Source: an uncultured Tateyamaria sp. (GTDB taxonomy: Bacteria > Pseudomonadota > Alphaproteobacteria > Rhodobacterales > Rhodobacteraceae). From it: 64,000 nucleotides of DNA. Position 1 is the stretch's first letter. Each line of letters begins with the position of its first letter. Positions 25,205-34,097 of this stretch are shown here, one piece after another. The stretch covers positions 62,001 through 126,000 of the forward strand of contig NZ_CANNCF010000004.1 in the NCBI RefSeq assembly GCF_947503045.1, written 5' to 3'. Under the pieces are notes generated by a model. That model was not told the DNA's origin. It did not search any database and saw only the letters and a program-made list of their open reading frames with translations. Both the position numbers and the translations under genes were made by a program.

Positions 25205-25741
25205 ATGAGCAGGCATGTGCCGACAATCAACACGGCGCGCGCAACGTTGCGTGCGATGCGCCCGAGCGACTTTGACCGCTTTGCCGAGATCTGGGCGATG
25301 CCCGATGTGGTGCGCTATATCGGCGCCGCGCCGCGCAGCCGGGACGTGTCCTGGAACGCGTTTCTGCGCAATGCGGGCCATTGGCAGGTCACCGGATTCG
25401 GCCAGTGGGCCGTGGAGGATCACGCGAGCAAGGCGATGGTCGGCCAGGTCGGGTTCTTTTACGGTGCGCGCGGGCTTGGTGAGGATTTTGATGCTGTCCC
25501 CGAAGCCGGTTGGGTGCTGACCCCGGATGTGCAGGGCAAGGGGCTGGGTCGGGAAGTCGCGCAGGCTGCCCATGACTGGTTTGATCGCGTGATCACCGGC
25601 CCGCTGGCCTGCATGATTGACCCCGACCACACAGCGTCGTTGCGTCTGGCCGAGCGCCTTGGCTATGTGCCTTTGCGTGATGCCGAGGATGGTGCTGGCC
25701 CGGTGCGGCTGATGATGCGCAAAAGCCCGCCGCAGGTGTGA
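25205..25741 (+). CDS. GNAT-family N-acetyltransferase (RimJ-like)
   Basis: A 178-residue GNAT-fold protein similar to RimJ/RimL-type acetyltransferases. N-terminal TARATLRAMRPSDFDRFAEIWAMPDVVRYIG, acetyl-CoA loop GWVLTPDVQGKGLGREVAQAAHDWF (QGKGLGRE is the Q/RxxGxG/A signature), then DHTASLRLAERLGYVPL. The acceptor is unknown. It lies between acpP and fabF but after a terminator, so probably has its own promoter. Confidence 0.87.
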   Translation: MSRHVPTINTARATLRAMRPSDFDRFAEIWAMPDVVRYIGAAPRSRDVSWNAFLRNAGHWQVTGFGQWAVEDHASKAMVGQVGFFYGARGLGEDFDAVPEAGWVLTPDVQGKGLGREVAQAAHDWFDRVITGPLACMIDPDHTASLRLAERLGYVPLRDAEDGAGPVRLMMRKSPPQV

Positions 25742-26067
25742 GATGTCGGACGTTCTCACATTGCGCGCCTTCCGGCGCACGGCATGTTTGATTTGGCGCT
25801 GCAGGTTCACCCAGGCGCAAGACCTTTCGCATATCGCACCCTTTGCGCCGCGCGCAGTTTGGCGTAGCGCCATGCCCAGCCCGAGCAAAATAGCCGTCAC
25901 CCCTACGGGGTCCCTCTGCGATTTTTCTTGGCCTGCGCCTGTCGTTGCGCCGTCCCTTGCGGCGGCAAAGGTGGCTTCGAGGTGAAAGGGTCGGGCATGG
26001 TCTGGGGCTTGAACAGGATAGCGCCCGCGCGGTATGAGGCGACCAGAAGAATGAGAGGGCAGGGCAT
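25742..26067. other. Intergenic region before fabF
   Basis: About 326 bp without a convincing gene. A 31-residue minus-strand frame (25903-25998, MPDPFTSKPPLPPQG...) and an 80-residue plus frame exist, but neither has clear support. A short hairpin ACCCC-TAC-GGGGT lies near 25899. Confidence 0.35.
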
Positions 26068-27327
26068 ATGCGCAGAGTAGTCGTGACGGGATTGGGGCTG
26101 GTGACACCGCTGGCTGATGGGGTCGACGCGTCCTGGGCGCGGATTCTGGACGGGCAGTCCGGAGCAGGGCCGATCACCGGGTTTGATCCCGAAGGTCTGG
26201 CCACCACCTATGCCTGCGAGGTCCCTTTGGGGGATGGCTCGGACGGGACGTTCAACGCCGACGCCTATATGGAGCCCAAGGAGCAGCGCAAGGTCGACAC
26301 CTTTATCATGTTCGGCATGGCCGCGGCCCAGCAGGCCGTCGAGGATGCGGGCTGGATGCCCGAGGACGACGCCAGCCGCGAGCGGACCGGCGTTTTGATC
26401 GGATCGGGCATTGGTGGATTGAATTCTATCGCCAACACCGCCGTTATGATGGAAGAAAAAGGCCCCCGCCGCGTCAGCCCATTCTTTGTGCCCGGCGCGT
26501 TGATCAACCTGATTTCCGGGCAGGTCAGCATTCGCTACCAGTTCAAGGGCCCGAACCATTCGGTGGTCACCGCCTGCTCGACCGGCGCGCACGCCATTGG
26601 CGATGCCGCCCGTCTGATCATGCTGGGCGATGCGGATGTGATGGTTGCCGGTGGCGCCGAGGCGGCGATCTGCAAGATCGGGATTGCCGGATTTAACGCC
26701 TGCAAGGCCCTGTCCACCAAGCGCGCAGACGATCCGACCAAGGCCAGCCGTCCCTATGATGCGGACCGCGACGGGTTTGTCATGGGCGAGGGTGCGGGCA
26801 TGGTTGTGCTGGAGGAATACGAGCACGCGGTGGCGCGCGGTGCGAATATCTATGCCGAAGTGTGCGGCTATGGCCTGTCGGGCGATGCCTTTCACATCAC
26901 CGCTCCTTCAGAGGATGGCGACGGGGCGGAACGTTCGATGCGAGCCGCCTTGCGCAGTGCGGGGCTGGAGCCCGGGGCACTGGACTACATCAACGCCCAC
27001 GGCACCTCGACCATGGCTGACACCATCGAATTGGGTGCGGTGCAGCGGATGCTGGGCGATCATGCGAGCAAGGTCACCATGTCCTCGACCAAGTCGGCCA
27101 CGGGCCATTTGCTGGGCGCTGCGGGTGCGATCGAGGCGATCTTTTCCATCCTTGCGATCCGCGATCAGGTCTGTCCGCCGACCATCAATCTGGATAATCC
27201 AGCCGTTGATACTCCGATCGACCTGGCCCCGAACGCCAAGCGCGAGCGCACGGTCAACTATGCCCTGTCCAACAGCTTTGGTTTTGGCGGCACCAATGCC
27301 AGCGTGATCTTTGGGAAAGTCAGCTGA
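26068..27327 (+). CDS. fabF: 3-oxoacyl-ACP synthase II
   Basis: A 419-residue beta-ketoacyl-ACP synthase II, condensing malonyl-ACP with acyl-ACP. The active-site cysteine is in VTACSTGAHAIGDA (Cys170). The two histidines lie in INAHGTSTMADTIE and SATGHLLGAAGAIEA, and SFGFGGTNASVIF closes the protein. The stop overlaps the mltG ATG by one base (TGATG), so the two are coupled. Confidence 0.97.
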   Translation: MRRVVVTGLGLVTPLADGVDASWARILDGQSGAGPITGFDPEGLATTYACEVPLGDGSDGTFNADAYMEPKEQRKVDTFIMFGMAAAQQAVEDAGWMPEDDASRERTGVLIGSGIGGLNSIANTAVMMEEKGPRRVSPFFVPGALINLISGQVSIRYQFKGPNHSVVTACSTGAHAIGDAARLIMLGDADVMVAGGAEAAICKIGIAGFNACKALSTKRADDPTKASRPYDADRDGFVMGEGAGMVVLEEYEHAVARGANIYAEVCGYGLSGDAFHITAPSEDGDGAERSMRAALRSAGLEPGALDYINAHGTSTMADTIELGAVQRMLGDHASKVTMSSTKSATGHLLGAAGAIEAIFSILAIRDQVCPPTINLDNPAVDTPIDLAPNAKRERTVNYALSNSFGFGGTNASVIFGKVS

Positions 27328-28493
27328 TGTGGCGCTCCATCGCGTCCAACGCGATAACGTTTCTGATCGTCGCCCTGTTTGTGCTTGGGGGCGTGATCCT
27401 GTGGGGGCGGGGCCAGTATGAGGGCCCGGGACCGCTTGCGGACGCGATCTGCGTGCAGGTCGAGCGGGGCACGAATTTTCGCCGGGTGAGCCGCAATCTG
27501 GAAGCCGAGGGCGCTGTCACCAACGCCTCGATCTTTCGGATGGGAGCGGATTATGCGGGCAAGACCTCTGAGTTGAAGGCGGGCAGCTACCTGATCGAGC
27601 CCGGTGCGTCGATGGAAGAGATCGTCGATGCTGTGACCCGGGGCGGGGCAAGTACCTGTGGCACCGAAGTGGTCTATCGCATCGGGGTCAACCGGTTGAG
27701 CGCGCAGGTGCGCGAGTTGGATCCGGCCACAAACCGTTTTGTCGAAGTGGCTGAATTCCAACCCGGTGTTGAGGAGACGCCCGAGATCTATGCGCAGGTC
27801 AAGGACGCGCAGGACACCCGCTATCGCATTGCGTTGGCCGAAGGGGTGACCAGCTGGCAGGTTGTGACCGCCTTGCGCGGCATGGATGTTTTGCGCGGCG
27901 CGGTCGAGGGCATCCCACCGGAGGGTGCTCTGGCCCCGGACAGCTACGAGGTGCGCGAGGGGGATGACCGCGCTGGCGTGCTGGCCAAGATGGCGGAACA
28001 GCAGGAGTTGTGGGTGTCGGCGGCCTGGGAGGCGCGCGATCCCGATCTGCCGCTGGAGAGCCCGGAGGATTTGCTGACCCTTGCCTCGATCATTGAGAAG
28101 GAGACAGGCGTTGCCGAGGAGCGCGAGCAGGTGGCGTCGGTCTTTGTGAACCGCCTGAATCGCGGCATGCGTCTGCAGACGGACCCGACGGTGATCTATG
28201 GCATCACCAAGGGGCAAGGTGTGCTGGGGCGGGGCCTGCGCCGTTCGGAGCTGCGCGCAGCGACACCTTGGAACACCTATGTGATCGAGGGCCTGCCGCC
28301 CACACCTATCGCCAATCCGGGCCGCCAGAGCCTGATGGCCGCCGCGAACCCTGCGGATACGCCTTATGTGTTCTTTGTCGCGGACGGCACCGGCGGTCAT
28401 GCCTTTGCCGAGACGCTGGAAGAGCACAATCGCAACGTGGCGCGCTGGCGCGAGATCGAGGCGGAACGTGCGTCGCAGACGGATGGCGGCTAG
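27327..28493 (+). CDS. mltG: Endolytic murein transglycosylase
   Basis: A 388-residue MltG (YceG family), a membrane-anchored enzyme that cuts nascent glycan strands and sets their length. One N-terminal helix (~10-27), a LysM-like region (~40-110), and the catalytic domain with ASIIEKETGVAEEREQVASVF (catalytic Glu in EKETG), RLNRGMRLQTDPTVIYG and a C-terminal AANPADTPYVFFVADGTGGHAF. fabF-mltG adjacency is common in alphaproteobacteria. Confidence 0.95.
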   Translation: MWRSIASNAITFLIVALFVLGGVILWGRGQYEGPGPLADAICVQVERGTNFRRVSRNLEAEGAVTNASIFRMGADYAGKTSELKAGSYLIEPGASMEEIVDAVTRGGASTCGTEVVYRIGVNRLSAQVRELDPATNRFVEVAEFQPGVEETPEIYAQVKDAQDTRYRIALAEGVTSWQVVTALRGMDVLRGAVEGIPPEGALAPDSYEVREGDDRAGVLAKMAEQQELWVSAAWEARDPDLPLESPEDLLTLASIIEKETGVAEEREQVASVFVNRLNRGMRLQTDPTVIYGITKGQGVLGRGLRRSELRAATPWNTYVIEGLPPTPIANPGRQSLMAAANPADTPYVFFVADGTGGHAFAETLEEHNRNVARWREIEAERASQTDGG

Positions 28494-28677
28494 GACGCGG
28501 TTGTAGCGGTCGGCGGGTGATGGGCAGATTGCCCATCCTAGTTAGAAGGTGAGCGCACGTTTGGGTTGTGTAGTGGTTTCAAGGGGTTGCGCAGTGTGTG
28601 ACCTCTAGATGGCTGAAAATTAAAGGTTTTGTTAATCCGTGCGTGCGTTGGGTCGGGCGCAGCCGAGATCATTTCGC

Positions 28678-28706
28678 TTGACTCTGCGAACGGTCACACG
28701 TATAAC
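28678..28706 (+). promoter_or_regulatory. Sigma70-type promoter upstream of GTA g1
   Basis: TTGACT (28678-28683), exactly 17 bp spacer, TATAAC (28701-28706): five of six matches in each box. Transcription should start near 28713, about 100 nt before the g1 ATG. Confidence 0.72.
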
Positions 28707-28733
28707 TTGTGTCAAGCTAGGAAAAGTGGGTAG

Positions 28734-28764
28734 GCGACGTCGGAGTGATCCGGGGTCGCTTTTT
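28734..28764 (+). terminator. Terminator-like hairpin in GTA leader (possible attenuator)
   Basis: Stem GCGAC (28734-28738) / GTCGC (28755-28759) with inner CGGA (28741-28744) / TCCG (28749-28752), loop GTGA, two-base internal loop, then TTTTTC. It lies only ~20-50 nt after the predicted transcription start and before g1, so it would cut most transcripts short unless bypassed. Confidence 0.5.
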
Positions 28765-28813
28765 CATTTTGCTCGTGCGGGGGATCCCCAACGCATGAGA
28801 GGTTTATGCACAT

Positions 28814-29158
28814 ATGACACTTATCACCCCGGGGCTTGAAGAAGCCCGCACGGACGAGCTTTTGCTGTCCGTGCACAACTCGCTCAGCGCTTTGCGCCGC
28901 GAGATCACAGCCCTCACAGAAAGGGTAGTGGCGGGGGAGGACGTCAAGAATGCGGAGTTGAAATCCAAAGGATCGGATTTGAGCACCGCGCTTGTGAATT
29001 GCCAAAAACTGGAGTTGACGCTTGCAGAAGTCAGACAAAAGCGAAGCCGCATTGCACAAGGGGGCTACGCCCTCGATCTCGATGCTGCCGGAGTTGAGGT
29101 ACGGTGCGCGCTTGGTCGCCTCCGCACCTGTGCAAGTGCAAGAACAGTTTCTAAGTGA
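28814..29158 (+). CDS. GTA g1-like protein (putative small terminase component)
   Basis: A 114-residue mostly helical, partly coiled-coil protein (residues 10-75) ending in ALDLDAAGVEVRCALGRLR. The position directly before a terminase gene, the size and this C-terminal pattern fit gp1 of the Rhodobacter-type gene transfer agent, thought to act as the small terminase/DNA-packaging adaptor. Its 3' end overlaps the terminase frame. It appears intact even though nearly all of the packaging and particle genes downstream are gone. Confidence 0.65.
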   Translation: MTLITPGLEEARTDELLLSVHNSLSALRREITALTERVVAGEDVKNAELKSKGSDLSTALVNCQKLELTLAEVRQKRSRIAQGGYALDLDAAGVEVRCALGRLRTCASARTVSK

Positions 29159-31538
29159 GTTGGGAGAGGGCGCCTTGTGCGCCCTCCCTTTTCTGTTCGA
29201 ATTCTGGGCGATGCCTCATCAGTTGCCGCCCGAGGGCGATTGGCGCACCTGGGTGATCATGGGAGGGCGCGGTGCGGGCAAGACCCGTGCCGGGGCCGAG
29301 TGGGTCCGATCCATGGTCGAAGGGCCAACCCCGCTGGATGAGGGCCGTGCCCGGCGCGTGGCCCTTGTGGGCGAGACCATTGATCAGGTCCGCGAAGTGA
29401 TGATTTTTGGCGACAGCGGTATTCTTGCCTGTTCGCCTGCCGACCGCCGCCCGAAATGGGAGGCCGGTCGCAAGCGCCTGCTTTGGCCCAACGGGGCGGT
29501 GGCGAGCGTGCATACGGCCTTTGACCCCGAGGGGCTCAGGGGGCCGCAATTTGATGCCGCCTGGGTCGACGAGCTTGGTTGTGCTGCAATCGACAAGGGC
29601 ACAAATGAGCCCAACAAGTTTCTTGACCAAAAATCCTCTGAAAGCAGCGTGCCGAAATATTCAAACGGCGCGCGGGATGACCTTATTCAGAAGCAGTATC
29701 TGCGCGCGATGAATTCTTATTGGGCCGATCCGGAAAACAACCCGCAAGCCGTAGAATATGAGGGCCCAATGGTCGACATGACCCGCGCCTTTGTCTGGGC
29801 CTGGGACGCGCGGCCCTATCCGTTTTTTCCCAATGCCTTGAGTGTCTGGAGTGATGGGGAAAACTATCCCCGCGGCCATTGGATCAATGGACGTACCTCT
29901 GCGCGGACATTGGCGTCGGTTGTTGGTGAAATCTGTGACCGGGCAGGGCTGACAGCCTATGACACCTCGGCGCTGCATGGCTATGTGCGGGGCTATCTGG
30001 TTGAGGACGTGTCCGCGGCGCGCAGCGCTTTGCAGCCCCTGATGTTGCGCTACGCCTTTGATGCGATCGAGCGGGATGGTGTTCTGAAGTTCGTGATGCG
30101 CTCGGGCGTTGGTGCGAAACCGCTGGAGTCGAGTCATCTGGCGATCAATGCGGACCTTGAGGGCCGCCTTGAGCAGTCTCGCGAATCCGAGGCTGATCTG
30201 GCGGGCCGTGTGCGCTTGCGCTTTGTCCAGACGGACGGCAATTTCGATATCCTGTCGGAAGAGGCCATTCTGGCCGATGATGCGACCCATTCGGTATCCA
30301 CGACGGATCTCCCGATGGCGCTGACCCGGCCCGAAGGTCGCCAGATCGCGGAACGCTGGCTGACGGAAGCGCGGATATCACGTGAATCCGTGCGGCTGGC
30401 CCTGCCGCCCTCGCTGATCGGGATCGGCGCGGGGGATGTGATCGAGGTGGAGCCGGATCAGGCGGAAGGTCCGGGTCTTTACCGTGTGGACCGCGTGGAA
30501 CATGGCGAGATGCAGATCCTCGAAGGGGTGCGCATCGAGCCCGAGGTCTATACACCATCCGAATTGTCCGACGAGTTGGCAGGCGTGCGCGAGTTTGTGC
30601 CACCTGTGCCGCTGACCTCGGTGTTCCTCGATCTGCCCTTGCTGACGGGCGAGGAGGTCGAGCACGCGCCCCATGCGGCCGTGACCGGGACGACCTGGCC
30701 GGGCAGCGTTGCGATTTACCAGTCGACCACGGATTCTGGGTTCTTCCTCAATTCACTGGTCGCTGCACGCTCGAGCATCGGGTTCACCGCATCCCCGCTT
30801 GCGCGGGCGCGGGCGGGTTTGGTTGATCGCGGCGATGCGTTGGAGGTCGAGATGGTACATGGCGCGCTGGAATCGACGTCCGATGCGGCGTTGCTGAACG
30901 GGGCCAACCTTGTTGCTATCGGCGATGGCTCGCCCAACAATTGGGAGCTGTTTCAATTTCGCGATGCAGAGCTGATCGCGCCCGGTCGCTATCTGTTGAG
31001 CCATCGTTTACGCAACCAACTGGGCAGTGACGCGGTGGGCCCGCAGCTGTGGCCGGAGGGGTCATGGATTGTGGTGCTGAACGGTGCGCCGTCGCAAATC
31101 GACCTGTCTCGCAACCTGCGTCGTGTGGCGCAGACCTATCGGTTGGGGCCTGCGCGGCGCAGCTATGACGATCCGTCTTATGAAGAATTCGTGCATGCCT
31201 TTGATGGTAATGGGTTGCGCCCCTATCGCCCGGTGCATTTGCGCGCTGTGGAGAGCGGTGGTGATCTGGACATTTCGTGGATCCGGCGCACGCGGCTGGA
31301 TGGAGATGACTGGGACCTGCCAGATGTGCCGCTGGCTGAGGAAAGCGAAAGTTATACGTTGCGGGTTATGCAAGGTGCAGCGGTGGTGCGGGAGACCGTG
31401 GTGACCACGCAAGGCTGGACCTACGAGGCCGCGGCGCAAGCCGCGGATGGGCTGACGGGTGATTTTGAGATCGCCGTGGCGCAAAACTCTGCCCGCTATG
31501 GGCCGGGGCCATTTACATCCCTGGCGGTGCCTGCCTGA
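29082..31538 (+). CDS. Chimeric GTA gene: TerL N-terminal ATPase fused to C-terminal host-specificity protein
   Basis: An 818-residue ORF made of two GTA genes. Residues 1-~163 are the N-terminal ATPase of the GTA large terminase (g2): FWAMPHQLPPEGDWRTWVIM, Walker A GGRGAGKT (61-68), WPNGAVASVHTAFDPEGLRG, Walker B end FDAAWVDEL. From residue ~166 (GCAAIDKGTNEPNKF) onward it is the middle and C-terminal part of the GTA host-specificity/tail-tip protein (g15): PMVDMTRAFVWAWDARPYPFFPN, then baseplate-like domains to the end. The nuclease domain of TerL and all capsid/tail genes are missing. The frame is open throughout. The start is uncertain: ATG 29082 is used, ATG 29022 or an alternative codon near 29112 are possible. 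Confidence 0.85.
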   Translation: MLPELRYGARLVASAPVQVQEQFLSELGEGALCALPFLFEFWAMPHQLPPEGDWRTWVIMGGRGAGKTRAGAEWVRSMVEGPTPLDEGRARRVALVGETIDQVREVMIFGDSGILACSPADRRPKWEAGRKRLLWPNGAVASVHTAFDPEGLRGPQFDAAWVDELGCAAIDKGTNEPNKFLDQKSSESSVPKYSNGARDDLIQKQYLRAMNSYWADPENNPQAVEYEGPMVDMTRAFVWAWDARPYPFFPNALSVWSDGENYPRGHWINGRTSARTLASVVGEICDRAGLTAYDTSALHGYVRGYLVEDVSAARSALQPLMLRYAFDAIERDGVLKFVMRSGVGAKPLESSHLAINADLEGRLEQSRESEADLAGRVRLRFVQTDGNFDILSEEAILADDATHSVSTTDLPMALTRPEGRQIAERWLTEARISRESVRLALPPSLIGIGAGDVIEVEPDQAEGPGLYRVDRVEHGEMQILEGVRIEPEVYTPSELSDELAGVREFVPPVPLTSVFLDLPLLTGEEVEHAPHAAVTGTTWPGSVAIYQSTTDSGFFLNSLVAARSSIGFTASPLARARAGLVDRGDALEVEMVHGALESTSDAALLNGANLVAIGDGSPNNWELFQFRDAELIAPGRYLLSHRLRNQLGSDAVGPQLWPEGSWIVVLNGAPSQIDLSRNLRRVAQTYRLGPARRSYDDPSYEEFVHAFDGNGLRPYRPVHLRAVESGGDLDISWIRRTRLDGDDWDLPDVPLAEESESYTLRVMQGAAVVRETVVTTQGWTYEAAAQAADGLTGDFEIAVAQNSARYGPGPFTSLAVPA

Positions 31539-31825
31539 TGCGACCGGTTTTGGCGTCTGACTTGCTGTGCGCGGGGCGCGCGGTTTTGGCGGCTGCGCCG
31601 GAGGCGCGTGCCGCACTGGCCGGACGCTTGCTGCAGGACGCGGACGCCGCTGATATATTTTGCCAGCGCGAAGGCGCGCGACATCCGGACTTTGGTGACG
31701 GCACGCTGGCGGCAGCGGCGCGCGGTGTCGGGCTGGCGGCAGAACCAACGATCTGTGATCGGGACTTTGCACATGCTCTTGTTCTGGTGCTCATGGCGTT
31801 GATCTATCACGCCCGCGACGACTGA
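31538..31825 (+). CDS. Small protein following GTA host-specificity gene
   Basis: A 95-residue Ala-rich protein (RPVLASDLLCAGRAVLAAAP, RHPDFGDGTLAAAARGVGLA, ALVLVLMALIYHA). A small gene of this kind usually follows g15 in Rhodobacterales GTA clusters, so it marks the right end of the ancestral cluster. The ATG overlaps the stop of the chimeric gene by one base. Function unknown. Confidence 0.65.
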   Translation: MRPVLASDLLCAGRAVLAAAPEARAALAGRLLQDADAADIFCQREGARHPDFGDGTLAAAARGVGLAAEPTICDRDFAHALVLVLMALIYHARDD

Positions 31826-31910
31826 TCAGCGCAGGCGATGACAGCCATCACAGCTTTGCATTTGGAAAAAATACCTTATCTAGGGTAAGCAAGAGCCGAA
31901 AGGATGCATC

Positions 31911-32720
31911 ATGGCTTACCTCAAAACGAATATCGCCGCGATTGACCCGGTTTGGGACCAGATCAATGACGAGGCGCGTCAGGCTGTTGTGGATGAACCG
32001 CTGATCGGCGGGTTCGTGCATGCGTGTATTCTGCATCACAAATCCATCGAAAAGGCGTTGTCCTATCGCATCGCTGCCAAGCTGGCCTCGAACGAGATGT
32101 CGATGGTGGTGGTACGCGAGATTGTCGAAGAGGCTTATCAGAAGTCGCCGGAGCTGGTTGAGGCCGCGCGGGCGGACCTGGTGGCGGTCTATGAACGGGA
32201 TCCGGCCTGCCATCGCCTGGTGCAACCGATCCTGTATTTCAAAGGCTATCAGGCCATTCAGGCCTATCGTGTCGGCCATTTCCTGTGGACCGAAGGGCAC
32301 TATGATCTGGCCTATTTCTTCCAGATGCGGGTGTCGGAGATATTTGGCGTCGATATTCACCCTGCCGCCTCCATCGGCAAAGGCATCATGATCGACCATG
32401 CCCATTCCATTGTGATTGGGGAGACTGCGGTGGTCGGCAACAACGTGTCGATGCTGCATTCCGTGACCCTTGGCGGGACCGGCAAAGAAGAGGAAGACCG
32501 CCATCCCAAGATTGGCGACGGTGTTCTGATCGGAGCCGGGGCCAAGGTGCTTGGCAATATCCGCGTGGGCAATTGCAGCCGCATTGCCGCCGGGTCCGTG
32601 GTGCTGGAAGAGGTGCCGCCTTGCAAGACGGTGGCCGGTATCCCCGCGCGCATCGTGGGCGAGGCGGGCTGTGATCAGCCGGCGGTGTCGATGAACCACA
32701 TGCTGGGCAAGGATCAGTAG
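31911..32720 (+). CDS. cysE: Serine O-acetyltransferase
   Basis: A 269-residue CysE that acetylates serine for cysteine synthesis. The N-terminal helical domain (EEAYQKSPELVEAARADLVAVYERDPA) precedes left-handed hexapeptide repeats (VDIHPAASIGKGIMIDHAHSI, IGETAVVGNNVSML, GVLIGAGAKVLGNIRVGNCSRIAAGSVVL). The catalytic His/Asp region is in IDHAHS and MLHSVTLGGTGK. AAAGGA precedes the ATG. cysE beside the GTA right end also occurs in Rhodobacter capsulatus, supporting vertical inheritance of the locus. Confidence 0.95.
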   Translation: MAYLKTNIAAIDPVWDQINDEARQAVVDEPLIGGFVHACILHHKSIEKALSYRIAAKLASNEMSMVVVREIVEEAYQKSPELVEAARADLVAVYERDPACHRLVQPILYFKGYQAIQAYRVGHFLWTEGHYDLAYFFQMRVSEIFGVDIHPAASIGKGIMIDHAHSIVIGETAVVGNNVSMLHSVTLGGTGKEEEDRHPKIGDGVLIGAGAKVLGNIRVGNCSRIAAGSVVLEEVPPCKTVAGIPARIVGEAGCDQPAVSMNHMLGKDQ

Positions 32721-32745
32721 TCGCCGCATTTGAGATTTGAAACGA

Positions 32746-32779
32746 GAAAGGCCGGAGCGGGTGCGCTCCGGCCTTTCTT
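32746..32779. terminator. Terminator between cysE and pdhC
   Basis: Perfect 13-bp stem GAAAGGCCGGAGC (32746-32758) / GCTCCGGCCTTTC (32765-32777), 6-nt loop, between converging genes; T-rich on both outer sides. Confidence 0.9.
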
Positions 32780-32797
32780 CGCGTTTTTGGGGGTCTG

Positions 32798-34087
32798 TTA
32801 CGCCAGCATGGCCAGCGGGTTTTCCAGATTGTCCTTGATCGCGTTGAGCAGTTGCGCCCCGAGCGCGCCGTCGATGACCCGGTGATCCACCGAGAGGGTG
32901 ACTGACATGACAGTGGCCACGCCCAACTCGCCATCCTTGCCGACCACCGGTTTTTTGACACCCGCACCGACCGCCAGAATGGCGCCGTGGGGCGGGTTGA
33001 TCACCGCATCAAAATTGTCGATGCCGAACATGCCCAGATTTGAGATCGCAAAGCTGCCGCCCTGATATTCGTGCGGTGCGAGTTTGCGGTCGCGGGCACG
33101 TGCGGCGAGGTCTTTCATCTCGGCCGACAGGGCCGAGAGCGATTTCTGATGGGCGTCCTGCAGGACAGGTGTGAACAGGCCGCCTTCGATGGCGACGGCG
33201 ACAGCCACGTCCGAAGGCGTCAGTTTCAGCATCCGATCCCCGGCCCAGACGGCGTTGGCATCCGGAACCTGTTGCAACGCAAGCGCGCAGGCCTTGATGA
33301 TGAAATCGTTGACCGAGAGTTTCACGCCACGATCCGCGAGCTGCCCGTTCAGGGTGCCGCGGAATTCGAGCAGGGCATCCAGCTGGATGTCGCGGCGCAG
33401 ATAGAAATGCGGCACGGTCTGCTTGGCCTCGGTGAGGCGGGCGGCAATGGTTTTGCGCATCCCGTCGAGCTTGATTTCCTCGTATTCGCGACCCTCGTAC
33501 ATGCGAGCAACGGCGTCTGCCGACGGGCCGGAGGGCGCAGTGGCAGGGGCGGCGGCGGATGCGGCGGGTGCCGCCTTGGCGGGGGCCGCTTCGGCCTTTT
33601 CCACGTCCGCCTTGACGATGCGACCATGCGGGCCCGAGCCCTTTATGGCATTGAGGTCGAGACCCTTTTGCGCCGCGATCCGGCGGGCGAGGGGGGAGGC
33701 AAAGATGCGTTGACCGTCCTTGGCCGGAGCGGCCGGGGCGGGCGCGGGTTTTTCGGCGGCGGCTGGCGCAGGTGTCTCTGCGGCTGCTGGAGCTTCAGGT
33801 GCCGCTGTAGGCGCCGGGGCACTGCCGATGTCATCGGCACTTTCACCCTCTTCGAGCAGCACGGCGATGGCGGTGTTCACCTTTACGCCTTCGCTGCCTT
33901 CGGCCACGAGGATCTTGCCAATTGTGCCCTCGTCCACGGCCTCGAATTCCATCGTGGCCTTGTCGGTTTCGATCTCGCACATCACGTCGCCGGACGCGAC
34001 CGTATCGCCTTCCTTGACCAGCCACTTGGCGAGCGTACCTTCCTCCATCGTGGGCGACAGGGCGGGCATGAGAATTTCTGTCGGCAT
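32798..34087 (-). CDS. pdhC: Pyruvate dehydrogenase E2 (dihydrolipoamide acetyltransferase)
   Basis: A 429-residue E2. One N-terminal lipoyl domain with the lipoylated lysine in [10 protein letters not shown] (Lys43), an Ala/Pro-rich linker (~90-130), a peripheral subunit-binding domain ([34 protein letters not shown]) and the C-terminal catalytic domain ending with [20 protein letters not shown] (catalytic His and Asp). Last gene of pdhA-pdhB-pdhC. Its lipoyl domain is nearly identical to the one on E1-beta. Confidence 0.97.
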   Translation of the reverse strand: MPTEILMPALSPTMEEGTLAKWLVKEGDTVASGDVMCEIETDKATMEFEAVDEGTIGKILVAEGSEGVKVNTAIAVLLEEGESADDIGSAPAPTAAPEAPAAAETPAPAAAEKPAPAPAAPAKDGQRIFASPLARRIAAQKGLDLNAIKGSGPHGRIVKADVEKAEAAPAKAAPAASAAAPATAPSGPSADAVARMYEGREYEEIKLDGMRKTIAARLTEAKQTVPHFYLRRDIQLDALLEFRGTLNGQLADRGVKLSVNDFIIKACALALQQVPDANAVWAGDRMLKLTPSDVAVAVAIEGGLFTPVLQDAHQKSLSALSAEMKDLAARARDRKLAPHEYQGGSFAISNLGMFGIDNFDAVINPPHGAILAVGAGVKKPVVGKDGELGVATVMSVTLSVDHRVIDGALGAQLLNAIKDNLENPLAMLA

Positions 34088-34097
34088 CTCCGGCTCC

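Larger units (their letters stand above)
28494..28813. other. Leader/promoter region of the GTA remnant
   Basis: 320 bp without a gene between mltG and GTA g1. It holds a near-consensus promoter (28678-28706) and a terminator-like hairpin (28734-28764), listed separately. Nothing else was recognised. Confidence 0.55.

Noticed and set aside
25743..25985. 80-residue plus-strand ORF and a 31-residue minus-strand ORF (25903-25998) before fabF
   Set aside because: No SD of note, no recognisable motif, Arg/Pro-rich composition typical of non-coding high-GC DNA. Not excluded, but unsupported.
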